From assembly GCA_028571685.1 (NCBI GenBank), contig CM053142.1:72131296-72195295 (forward strand): a DNA stretch of 64,000 bases, in the 5' to 3' direction. Within the stretch, counting starts at the first letter, position 1. Every line of letters starts with the position of its first letter. The notes beneath the pieces are model-generated. The model had not been told where the DNA came from, did no database searches, and saw nothing but the letters and a program-made list of their open reading frames with translations. The DNA is from Heterohyrax brucei. Taxonomy: Eukaryota > Chordata > Mammalia > Hyracoidea > Procaviidae. Below are positions 48,143 through 58,376 of the stretch, piece after piece. The translations under genes and the position numbers were made by a program.

Positions 48143-49024
48143 AAAACAGCATCATGAAAATTGCCCCCGTCTTAACAAAAAATGAGTCCAGAGCATAAAT
48201 TCAGTTGATTGCATGCATGTTTATCCCTTAAGATACTGTTGCTTTGTTACGAAACTTCAGTGGTGACTCTCTATAAAGAAATTGTTGCATGAAAATTCAT
48301 ACTCACTTTATAGCATATTTCAACCCATAGTGAAGTGAGATTTTGTGATACTTCCTTTGACTTCAGAAACAAGAGGGTCTGATAAATGAGAAATGTGAGC
48401 CTTGTGATGCTTTCTAAATTGGAAGTTATAGATGATTTTGGTTTTTGTGATTGATAGGCCAATTTTAATGCACATTAATCCAAGGGTGGCTTCCAATTAG
48501 GTTAAAATTCTGTCTCTCTTTCCAGGCAGAAATTTTTAAACTACTTTCCGAAGTTTTTCTGGCTTAGGATCTCTTACAACAAAACACATGGCATCTGGTT
48601 GTGGGAAGACGGTTCTGCTGTCTCTGAGGAACTGTAAATTTATGGTAGTCAGATAAATTTTTCTGTTCTCGGTGAGGTAATACTTCTGTCTCCTCAGTGC
48701 AGGTACCACCGAGAAGCACCACAACAAAGATAAACTGTCCAGGGCACAAGATCACAGAAAAGAGAGTGGTACAACCAAATGTGATTTTAGCCCAACTCAG
48801 AAATTCCAAATCGACCCTCAAGTAACAGAAAAGTTAGCATGTTTATACCAGTGAAGAACTTTTAATATATGATTTTCTGTTTATTTTTGCTTTGACACAA
48901 ACACATAGGCAGATATGTGCATATACACAAGCTCACATACATAAAGTCCATGAAAGTGGTGTATTTTTTATTCTGATATAGTCCAGTACTCTCAGTATCT
49001 TCCCACATTTCAAATATTCTGGGT

Positions 49025-49425
49025 GTGTTGTTACTGTTGTTGTTAGGTGCCATTGAGTCAGTTCTGATGCACAGTGATGCTATGTATAATACAATGAAAC
49101 CCTGCCTGGTCCTGGGCCATCCTCAAGCTTGTTATAACTGAGCCCATCCTTCCTGCCACTGTGTCCCCCTCAACTGGAGGGGATTATTGTTCAGCACTGG
49201 TATCAGGCAATCTTCTGCTGCTATTCATAAGATTTTTTGCTGGCCAAAGTTTTTAGAAGTAATAATAATAATAATAATTTGTCCTCTGTCTATAGTCTGG
49301 AAGCTACTATGGAACCTGTTCATGATGGGTGAACCTGCTGGTATTTCAAACACCTGTGACATAGCTTCAAGCATCACAGCAACACACAAGGCATCACAGT
49401 ACAATAAACTTGACAGATGAGTTGT
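49025..49425 (-). mobile_element. Internally deleted RTE (both ends, no middle), antisense
   Basis: The left half (49030-49168) is the RTE 3' end in reverse: TGTTGTTGTTAGGTGCCATT, TGGTCCTGGGCCATCCTCAA. The right half (49187-49425) is the RTE 5' end in reverse: TCTGCTGCTATTCATAAGAT, TCTATAGTCTGGAAGCTACT, AGCATCACAGCAACACACAAG. About 2.5-3 kb of coding middle is missing. It contains a (TAA)6-7 run at 49259-49278. It lies in intron 5 of KLRD1 copy 2. Confidence 0.7.
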
Positions 49426-49986
49426 GGATTCCAGGCTTAACTTGTATGTTTATGTAATCTTTGAATATTGGTTTTACTCCTACACATGGGACTTGAAACA
49501 TCATGCAATGACTAATTGTATACTTTGGATTTGTTTTCCTAGGCTAGATTTAGCTAATAATCTTTAAGCAAAACAGAAGTAAACTATACCATACAACACA
49601 ACCATTAAACACATCAGCAATTGCAAAGAAAGGAAAAAAAATATCTGGCCTCAGTGCTACTGATTAGTGAGGAAATGACTTAGTTCTATGTACTCTGAAA
49701 CAATAATTACTGTTGTTATTAGATGAAAAAAGTGAATGCTTGTCTTAACATGTTAACGTCTCATTCACATACTTTAAAAAATTTCTATTGTTTGAATTAA
49801 ACAATATTAGTATAAATATTCTCATTTCCTTTTCTAACTATCAACATTTTCTTCTTCATTGCAGATTTTGATCCTCTCAAAACTTAAACCCAAAGCTCTG
49901 TATAGGGTAACTCAAAGAGCAAAGAGATTCTGGATGAACCCTGTGGGAAAGAAAATGGTTATATCTGTAAGCAACAGCCGATTTAA

Positions 49987-51485
49987 GTATTTCTTGAGAC
50001 ATGACTGGATAAGGAGAGCCAGATGCTATAATGCAACTAAAGGATTAGTAAAATTAGCACCCTTATTTGTTATATTATTATAAATTATCTACTTATGTGG
50101 TCTGTAAATGTTGTATGTATGTTTTTTTCATACACTTTACATATATTTGAAGCCACATGCTTTACAGTTGTTAAAATTTCTGTACCTACTAAAATTATAA
50201 TCTACCAAGGTAAAGAATTTTATGAATATTTTTATATTATTCTATGAGTTTTTAGTACTTCCGAATTCCCTCTGTAAAATATAAATAAAAATATAAATAA
50301 ATTTGACTTAATATTGAATCATACATATCAATCTAATTTTAGTTCTCTGTATGACATACTAAACTAGGAAATTCCATTCTTATCTCACTTTCTTGAAAGT
50401 AAAATAAGTGTCATGGTCTTTGTTACTTTTTCCTGAACATATTCATATGTGAGTGTGTGTATAAATTTGGAGATGAAAATGCGGTATGTCAGTTTTTTTC
50501 ATACATATCACTGAGGGGAACACATCTGCATTTTATACTTAGATGGTTATAGAGTTCACATGACATTTTCCAGGGTACTGTGACCCATAAATCCATAGAT
50601 TCCTGTTTTTTTCTCCCATAAACATTCATAGACTGAAGATTGGATTTCAGGTGAAATATGTTATAAACAATCATTCTGTATATCAGAAATGAGTGTTTGC
50701 TAAGAAGTTTGTTACTGACAAGTATATCAGAACTCTTACTGGGTCATAGTCTTTCTTTCCTTCTTAGCAATCCCTTCCCTAGCTTAAAAGGAGGGAATAA
50801 TTTGCAGCCTAATGCAGACAATTTCTTTTTCACTCAAGAAGTAAAATTTTTCACGGTGAGATCAAAATGAATTTCTTGTTTGGAACTCTTGAAACTCTTG
50901 AGATATGTACTGTTACCGTGTTCTGAAAAATGTTGTTTTATATATATGCAGACTGTGAAGACACTAGATGTCACTGTGTGTGTGTGAAGTGGACCTCAAT
51001 TTCTTTTCTCCAGGTTTTGCTCAAGCTTGAACGACACTTTGGTCATCGGAGTCACCATTTGTTGTAAACAGGGACAGTGGATAAGCAGTAAATTGCAGGA
51101 AATACGGAACATGGTGACTTGTGTTGGAGGACACCAGGAAAGGGGAGAACCCTCAAGGGGTGATGATCCTGCATTTGAGGGAATGACATAACTTTTCAAA
51201 AACACATTTGTGTAAGGAATCAAACTTGGATTGCAGTTGTGAAAGAATTAGTGGAAGAAGCAAAAAAATGGTATACATATATAACCCCCCAGTCATTGAG
51301 TCAATTTCAGCTCCAATAGGGTTTCCAAGGCACTCGATCGAAGTGCATTGCCACATCTTATTTTCTGTGAGGCTGCTAGTGTTTTCCAACTACTGCTCAG
51401 TGGCTTTATTTAACCACTGTACTACAAGGGCTCCAAAGATAAGTGATGTGGGGGGGGCGGTTTATAGGAGAGTGTGTGTGTATAA
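49987..51485. other. KLRD1 copy 2 downstream flank, no gene seen
   Basis: AT-rich gene flank. AATAAA at 50283-50288 may be the relic polyadenylation signal. 50340-50450 resembles the copy 1 flank at 8700-8810. I see no exon, RNA gene or named repeat up to the SINE at 51486. Confidence 0.4.
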
Positions 51486-51690
51486 AAGCAAACCCATTGC
51501 TGTCAGGTTGATTCCATCTCATGGTGACTTTATAGGACAGGGAAAAGCTGCCCCAGAGAGTATCTTAGGCTGTAAATCTTTAAGGAAGCAAACTGCCCCA
51601 TCTTTCTCCTTTGAAGCCTGACTGATGGCTTAGAACCATCAACTTTTCTGTTAGCAGATGAGTACTTAAGCACTGCGCCACCAGGACTCA
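51486..51690 (-). repeat. AfroSINE (antisense, longer variant)
   Basis: AGCAAACCCATTGCTGTCAGG at the tail, TAAATCTTTAAGGAAGCAAAC middle, GCACTGCGCCACCAGGACTC at the 5' end of the element. Confidence 0.85.
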
Positions 51691-51695
51691 AGAGA

Positions 51696-51885
51696 GAGTC
51701 CCCTGGTATGCAAATAGTAGTTGATAGTCCAAGTTTAGGCAGAGGCATCTCAAAAAAAAATCTGGTGGTATACTCCAAAGAATCAGCTGCTAAATACCCT
51801 GTGGAGCACAATTCTACTCTGACATGAGTGGGAACACCATAAGCCACAATTAACTCAATGGCAAATTGTCTTTGTACATATGTGT
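51696..51885 (+). repeat. Old AfroSINE fragment (sense)
   Basis: GTCCCCTGGTATGCAAATAG, AGAATCAGCTGCTAAATACCC, CAATTCTACTCTGACATGAG and GTGGGAACACCATAAGCCAC. It abuts the previous SINE in opposite orientation, forming a loose inverted pair. Confidence 0.55.
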
Positions 51886-52454
51886 ACATATACATGGTGC
51901 ATGTGTGCGTCAATGGCAAATTTTTTTTGTACATACGTATACTCATGTGGTGTGTGTGTGTGTGTGTATTTGTAACCTGAATCTGCAGCTTTTCTGTTGG
52001 ACATATTTTGCAGATCTTTTAATTCTGCACAAAAGAACTAAGAATGATTTAAATATCAGAAATTATGGCTCTGAAAAATTAGACTAATTACCTCAAAATT
52101 ACTGAAACTGATAATGTTAAAAGTACAGTAATAATCTCATTTTGTGTCTATTTTTTCACAATTCTTGCAAATTTGTTACTCTTAAATACAAATCTGAAGG
52201 CAAAATTTAGGGTCCTACTAATTAGAACATTTTTGTATTGGTCAAAAAATGAGCAAAATTAAGCAGCTTTCTGCGTTTCAGTGAATCTTGAGAACATTAT
52301 ACTGACTGAAATAAATCAATCACGAAAGGACAAATGTTCCATGATACCACTTTTATAAAAAGTCAAGAGTAGTTTTACATACAGAAAGCAACATCCTTTG
52401 ATGGTTACCAGGGATGGGGGGCAGGTAAAATCATTTACTAAGCAGTAGCCAAAA

Positions 52455-52621
52455 ACCAAGCCAAACCCACTGCCATTGTCGAATTGATTCTGACTCGTAG
52501 TGACCCTGTGTGACAGAGTAGAACTGTTCCACAGAGTTTTCATGGAATACCTGGCAGATTTGAACTGCTGACCTTTTAGTTAGCAGATGTAGCACTTAAC
52601 CACTACACCATCAGGGCTTCC
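52455..52621 (-). repeat. AfroSINE (antisense)
   Basis: AAGCCAAACCCACTGCCATT, GATTCTGACTCGTAGTGACC, CACTACACCATCAGGGCTTCC. Confidence 0.85.
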
Positions 52622-52630
52622 ACTACACAG

Positions 52631-52662
52631 CAAGCCAAGCCAAGTGCCGTCGAGTCGGATCC
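52631..52662 (-). mobile_element. Ultra-short SINE/RTE-tail insertion
   Basis: CAAGCCAAGCCAAGTGCCGT followed by CGAGTCGGATCC, the same near-consensus tail as at 2351 and 21271. No clear target duplication seen here. Confidence 0.55.
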
Positions 52663-52804
52663 AAGATGTATTAATTCTGTTTAAAGCAACAACCTCAGGG
52701 AAATCAGCACAATGTAATGAATGTAAATGAAAACACTGAAGGGTACCTGAGAATAAAGAACAATCTGACTCAACGGCACTTGGCTACTTGGCTGATGATA
52801 GATG

Positions 52805-52952
52805 CTGAAAACTCTGGCGGTATAGTGGTTAAGAGCCGTGGTTGCTGACCAAGAGGTTGGCAGTTCAAATTCACCAGGCACGCCTGGGACATCCTGTGGT
52901 ACAGCTCTGTTCTGCACCAGAGTGTCATTACGAGCCAGACTTGAGGGCAGCA
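52805..52952 (+). repeat. AfroSINE (sense)
   Basis: TGAAAACTCTGGCGGTATAG start, GGTTGGCAGTTCAAATTCACC box, GTCATTACGAGCCAGACTTG end. A tail-like GACTCAACGGCACTTGGCT lies just upstream at 52767-52785. Confidence 0.8.
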
Positions 52953-53571
52953 AATTTGTTATCTGTTTTGTTGTAGATGCTATAATACACACAATTCTGC
53001 AACAACAATAACAACAACCAAAAATTGGTGAGTGGTTACATAGGCGTAGGAGGGCATATGGGAGTATACGTGAGTGCATATACAGGTATATTTGTGGGCA
53101 TTTGGATATACACATTTGTATGCGTTGCATATATATTCATGCACATAACAGAGTACATAGGGGGCACAGTTATGAAAACTACTTTGATGTGTATCCAGAC
53201 ACCTCTGGGACTAACTCACTAAGGCTATGGACTGTAGTCTCGGGGGACATCTGGGTCAACTGGTAAACACAGCTCATAAAGACAGTATTCTACATATTGG
53301 TTTCGTAAGTAGTGTTGAGGTCTTAAAAGCTTGCAACTGACTAAGATACAACCATTGGTTTCCTCTCATCTGGAGCTAAGGAGAATGAATAAAATCAAAG
53401 AATCAAGAAAGCAATTAGTCCATAGGACTACTGGCCCACCAGAACCACAGGATCCTCTAGCATGAGACTGTAACAACTCGATAGTCCTGGATATCACTAG
53501 TGACCACTCTGACCATAGATGCAATACAAGATCCTGGCTAGAATGAGAAAAAAAATGTAGGGCAATACTCA

Positions 53572-54054
53572 CGTTTATTTATTTTTTATTTTTATTTTAT
53601 TTTTATTATGACTGAGTGAAAATGTACATTCCCATATAAATTTACATGCCCACCTATATGCAGCTTCCACTGCTCTCCCTGCCCGGTGACAGCACACTAT
53701 TCCTCTCTGCCCCATACATGTCTCATCCTCCCAACAGTCTCCTTTTCCCTCCTCTCCACCCACTCCCCTTCCTCCAGCCAGAGGTCAACAGGATGACATC
53801 CTATAGATACATAGAATCATGAAGTGTACCCAATATATGGTCAGTCTGCATCACCAAGTCCAATCCATCCGTGTCCGAAGAGTGGACCTTCATTATGATT
53901 TGTGGGCAAGGGCAGCATCAGGAGTGGGTCCATGCTCCCAGGGGAACCCCGAAGGCACTGGACCATCAACTGAGGTCTTTTAGCGGAGATCTCAGGGTGC
54001 ACCCCTTTTTATTCTTGTGTTGCCAGTGAGACTCAACTTAGTGAGCTCCATCGC
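53572..54054 (-). mobile_element. 5'-truncated L1 3' end (minus) inside another L1 3' UTR
   Basis: T-rich tail at 53572-53608, then GACTGAGTGAAAATGTACAT and ATTTACATGCCCACCTATATGC exactly as at the 3' end of the L1 at 39341. The flanks GGCAATACTCA (53561-53571) and GGCAATCTCA (54055-54064) are a near-identical target duplication. Confidence 0.85.
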
Positions 54055-54810
54055 GGCAATCTCAGATTTGTTTTTTTAAAAGGCCACACTTTCTGGACTG
54101 ATAGAGACAGGAAGAAAGCTCAAGACTATTGCTTTAAGATACCTTTTTAATCTGGAACTGAAGGTACTTCCGAGGTCACCTTTCAGTCAAATTGTAGACT
54201 GGCCTACAAAATAATACTGCCAATAATGAACAATGTGCTCCTTAGAACAATGAACTGGAGAAGACCAAATGGGTAATGTTTGCCCCCAAACAAAGATGGA
54301 ACCTCAAGGAGGGGCAGGGAAACTGGTGGAATGGAAATTGGAAACACAGAGTGGAAATGGAGAGAGTGCTGACACATAGTGCACATAGCAACCAATGTCA
54401 TGAAAAAAATTGTGCATAAGTTATTGAATGGGACAGTAATTTGCTATGTAAACTTTCACCTAAAACACAACACAATGTTTTTAAAAAGTGTGTAGAATTT
54501 AATTAGGCAAAGAATCATTTATAAACAACACATTTCTCAACTTGACTTTACATAAAAGCTAGATAAAGAAAATTTCATATTCACATTCTTTGGTAAATAT
54601 CTACATTTTAACAACTATGGTGGTTGAATAAAAGTTTTATACTCACAAGGCACAGAAATTTTAAAATGGAAAATGTTTGAATTCACAGAGGCTGAGAATT
54701 TAAGCCACAATTCTTGATTTTGTTATTATTGATGAAACACCCATCTTTACAAAAAGGTTTGTCTTTAGAACTACTTTTTTAAAAAATTAAAAGAAAAGAC
54801 AGTTATCCAC

Positions 54811-54978
54811 AGAGCCCCTGTGGCAAAATGCTTAAGAGCTATGGCTGCTAACCAAAAGGTCAGCAGTTTGAAAATACCCGCTTTTCCTTGGAAACCCTAT
54901 AAGGCAGTTCTACTCCGTCCGATTGGGTTGCTGTATGTTAGAACTGATTCAGTGGCAATGGATTTGGTTTTGGGTTAT
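54811..54978 (+). repeat. AfroSINE (sense)
   Basis: AGAGCCCCTGTGGCAAAATGC start, AAAAGGTCAGCAGTTTGAAA box, AGTGGCAATGGATTTGGTTTT tail. Confidence 0.85.
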
Positions 54979-54999
54979 CACCTAGGTGATTGTGACTTA

Positions 55000-55519
55000 C
55001 GGTGACCCAGTAGTCTACTTTTGAAAAGAATTAGCCAGTGAAAATCTTGTGAATAGCAGCAGAACATTGTCCGATACAGTGCTGGAAAATGAGGTCCCCT
55101 GGTTGGAAGGCACTCAGAAAACCACCGGGGAAGAACTGCCTCCTCAAGTAGAGTCAACCTAACTGATGTGCATTCAATAAAGCCTTGGGGACCTTCATTT
55201 GCTGATGCAGCACAATGCAAAATGAGAAGAAACACCTACAAACATCCATTAACAACTGGAACATGGAATGTAAGAAGTATGAATTTAGGAAAATGGGAAT
55301 TGTCAAAAATGAAATGCAATAGGTAAACGTCAACACCCTAGACATTAGTGAGCTGAAATAGATTGGTGTGGGCCATTCTGAATCAAACAATCATATAGGC
55401 TAATATCCTGGGAATGAAAACTTGAAGAGGAATGGTGTTGCATTTATCATCAAAAAGAACATTTCAAGATTTGTCCTGAAGTACAGTGCTGCCACTAATA
55501 GGATAATATCCTTACATCT
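55000..55519 (+). mobile_element. RTE (BovB-like) 5' part, endonuclease start
   Basis: It contains the element's 5' region (GAATAGCAGCAGAACATTGTC, TCCCCTGGTTGGAAGGCACTC) and the beginning of its endonuclease frame: TTGTWNVRSMNLGKWEL from about 55249. Then decayed words matching ISELKWTG and RNGVAFIIKK near 55350-55460. Several stops. It is cut by the SINE at 55520. Confidence 0.75.
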
Positions 55520-55680
55520 CAGTGCCCTGGTGGCAAAGTGCTTAAGAGCTATGACTGCTAACCAAAAGGTCAGCAGTTTGAATCTGCCAGCTGCTCCTTG
55601 GAAACCCTATGTGGAAGTTATTCTGTGTCCTGTTGGGTTGTAGTCAGAAATGATTGAATGACAATGGGTTTGGTTTGGGG
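55520..55680 (+). repeat. AfroSINE (sense)
   Basis: CAGTGCCCTGGTGGCAAAGTG start, GGTCAGCAGTTTGAATCTGCC box, CAATGGGTTTGGTTTGGGG tail. Close in sequence to the copy at 54811. Confidence 0.85.
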
Positions 55681-55862
55681 TTTGGTTATCTCTTAGGTGA
55701 TTCTGACTTATGGTGATCCATGTATATCAGAGTAAATTACTTCATATAATTTTCAGTGGCTGGTATTTTGGAAGTAGATTGTCAGGGCTTTCTTCCAAGA
55801 TGCATCTGGGTACACTTGAACTTTCAGTCTTTCAGTGAACAGCCAAGTGTGTTAATATTTTA
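55681..55862 (-). repeat. Old AfroSINE-type repeat, antisense, shared with copy 2 flank
   Basis: TAGGTGATTCTGACTTATGG start and AGTAGATTGTCAGGGCTTTC core. The equivalent in the copy 2 flank is at 34878-35027. Confidence 0.6.
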
Positions 55863-56261
55863 CACTCCACAAGAATATGAGTGCTTAAAGAAAAAAAAAA
55901 AAAGGACAAAAACACATGAAACTTACTTTGGAGTTTGCACCTATACAAAGATAACAGTAGATTGTATGTCCAGAAACTGATTTTAGATCAAGGTTCTTGT
56001 CTCAAGATGTCTAGTCTACCTATGCGTACCACATTTGAGATTCCCACTGATGTCCTCTTTTGAAGACACTGGAGTGTTGGTTGAAATAACAATATTGTCT
56101 GAAAGAACACAGCAAATAATTACAGTAATTAACATATAAGTAAATGGTTTACTGGAACAGCCAGGCATGTTTAAAGGCCTTTAAAGGCCTGGAACTTTGG
56201 AGAGTAAGATACCGAAAGAAGATTTTAAGGAAAAGTGAGTGAGGCATTCAAGTGTAAGCTT

Positions 56262-56875
56262 AAACCCGGTGTTTAGGCTGGGTTCTCTAGATGAGCAAAA
56301 CCGGGGAAGCATGGAGAGAGAGACAGACAGAGACAGAGACAGAAGGAGATGCAGAGAGAGAACTCACATGGCTGCAGAGGCTGGAAAGTCTCAAGTCCTC
56401 GGTTCCTTGGATCAGGCTGAAAGCATCTCATGACTCATGTGGCTGCAAATACTAATGAACTCAGATCAGCAGGTCCAACTGCAAACCTCTGGCTTACAGG
56501 CTGTGGAAACCAAAGAATATCAAGATGAGCAGGTCAAATGGCAGGCCACCGGCTTACTGGCTGTGGAGACTGACAAATTCTAAGATAAACAGGTAAGCCT
56601 CTAGTTCAAGTACCAAGAGCCGGAGGTCAGGTGAACAGAAGAGAGCTTCAAGACCCATGGTTAGCAAAAAAAGCCAGTGAGATTTACCACAAAGTTCACA
56701 TATATTGGATGAAGGCCACACCTCTGAGGAAATTCCCTTTCAACTCGTTGGCTCCTCATAGATCTCACCATGAAGGTAATTACATGATCGTATAGCTGTG
56801 AAACTACATTGTAGCTGTCAAGCCACTAAGAACCATGGACCTGCCAAGTTGACAACAACTTTAACACCAGGTGAA
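56262..56875 (-). repeat. LTR-like repeat (antisense)
   Basis: Begins GGCTGGGTTCTCTAGATGAG, has purine-rich AGAGAGAGACAGACAGAGAC, and ends near CTGCCAAGTTGACAACAAC, the reverse of the 'gtcaacttggc' motif common to the LTRs here. There are no internal genes. Family not named with confidence. Confidence 0.5.
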
Positions 56876-56956
56876 GGGGCTTTAGAGCATAGGGAGGTGT
56901 CCATGATGCGTGCATGTGTGTGTGTATGTGTGTGTGTGTATTGCAATGACGAGAAA

Positions 56957-57490
56957 TCTGATGTTATATTTTACATGTCAACTTGGCTAAGTTATGATTG
57001 CCAGTGGTTTGGTCTAGTACTAGACTAGTTGCTGCACTGTTATGTAAGTAATATAATGTAATGACCTTGTATAATATAATCTCATGTAACTAATTAACCA
57101 GTTGAAATTGATGTTTTCTTAGGTTATGTCTGCCTTCAGACTATAAATAGATATTTTGGCAGAACTGTCTCCCTCTTTCTTTCTCCTCTCTGTGCTTTTC
57201 CCTCATCTGACCTACAGATCTTGGGATGTAAGCCTTCCCAAGTTTTCACGTGGTGTCTAACCTCCAGTTTTAGACTTGCCAGCCCATACAATTCCTTGAG
57301 CAGGTAGAGTCTCCATCCTGCTCTCTGATCTACAGATTTTGGATTTGTCAGCCCCTACCAACTCCATGAGCCAGCTGAGATCTCCCGCCTGCCACTTACC
57401 CTACGAGTTTTGAACTTTCAAGCTCCATAGCCCTGTGAGTCACCCTTGAAGTAAATCTCCTTCTTTCTATATACAAAGGTCTCACCAGGT
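56957..57490 (+). repeat. LTR-like repeat upstream of KLRD1 copy 3 (equivalent of 590-1110)
   Basis: ATGTCAACTTGGCTAAGTTA start, GACTATAAATAGATATTTTGG TATA-like region, ACTTGCCAGCCCATACAATTC repeat units. Its place relative to exon 1 (about 820 bases upstream) mirrors that of the block at 590-1110 (about 900 bases). Confidence 0.5.
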
Positions 57491-58350
57491 CCGTGTCTTT
57501 GGAGAACTCTAGGGTAAGAAGATGCTCTGGTTTTACCTCTTTTCCTTTGCTTGTCCTGGCTGATTTAATGATTCAGGAATGGGAAACACAAAAATGAAAC
57601 ATATTTTTACTAACTATTCTGTGCAAAATAAAAGAAATATCTACAAAAAATATATACACAGAGAGATGAGCTTGATTTAAAATACATTTAAAATACAAGG
57701 AACAAGACTTTGAGTTTCAGACTGAAGCAACCTTAGAGAAGTTACTGAGCCCTATTAGGTCTCATTTTTCTCATTGGTAAAATAGTGTGTTTATAATATT
57801 TTCCTTATCAATTATGTCTATAAAAATATGAGTTAATATACGTAAAGTGTTTTGTGCGAAGTGAATGTTTATTATTAAAACAAGAAAAAATACATGTAGA
57901 ATTTTATTGCAGTCCATTTTTTTGGATATTTCCCAAGTATCCTTTTTAAGATGATTTCGATGTTCAAACATTCAAAAACAAAGAAGCAAACTCTTTCTCA
58001 TCTTCTTTTCTGCTAATCAAAGGGTTTCTATTACAAAAATATGGTGACAGTTTCCTGTATTGTGATATCCGGAACATTTCACAAGGTGGTAGTTCTAGTG
58101 CTGCTTACACAATGCTACGTATATGTGGTTCACAAATATATGACTTACGAACATCCTGTAAATACACATTTTTTTTCCTTTACTTTTAATTTCCTTCACG
58201 TGCAGCTTTCAGATTCCTTGGCTTCCAGGCCAGCTCTGTGATCCATCAGCTCTCTCCTCCAACAAGCACACCTTGTGCTTTCCCTACGCCGACCTTGGGA
58301 CAGCACTTTTCATGGCAGGTATGTGGATCACGATCAGAAAACCTAAAAAT

Positions 58351-58376
58351 AAGCCAAGCCAAGCCAAGTAAAGGCA
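58351..58376. repeat. Short GCCAA-repeat insert in copy 3 intron 1
   Basis: GCCAAGCCAAGCCAAGTAAA, absent from copy 1 at the same distance from exon 1. It resembles the tail of the ultra-short SINE insertions. Confidence 0.5.

Larger units (their letters stand above)
36425..49986 (+). pseudogene. KLRD1: KLRD1 (CD94) copy 2, pseudogene with L1 in exon 4
   Basis: Exon equivalents: 36425-36431, 37806-37897, 38038-38073, 39276-39340 joined over an L1 to 46542-46628, 48530-48633, 49865-49986. Defects seen: a net 16-base loss in the membrane exon, giving TGA soon after residue 14; exon 3 shortened from 63 to 36 bases (in frame); a TAG near the end of exon 4; stops and a shift in exon 6; and GC instead of GT at the donors of exons 1, 2 and 4. 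Exon 5 is still open (WLWEDGS kept, but WIG has become WLR). The exon 4 halves sum to exactly 152 bases, the length in copy 1. The tail still reads ICKQQPI, closer to human CD94 than copy 1 is. It cannot encode a receptor. Confidence 0.92.
52240..54490 (+). mobile_element. L1 3' UTR (sense), interrupted by three or four later insertions
   Basis: Pieces 52240-52454, 52953-53571 and 54055-54490 follow afrotherian L1 3' UTR order: AAAGGACAAATGTTCCATGA, 'ggtcttaaaagcttgcaac', 'ccataggactactggccc', 'ctggactgatagagacagga', and 'aactttcacctaaaacacaa' at the end. Insertions: SINE 52455-52621, short tail 52631-52662, SINE 52805-52952 and L1 fragment 53572-54054. Confidence 0.65.
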
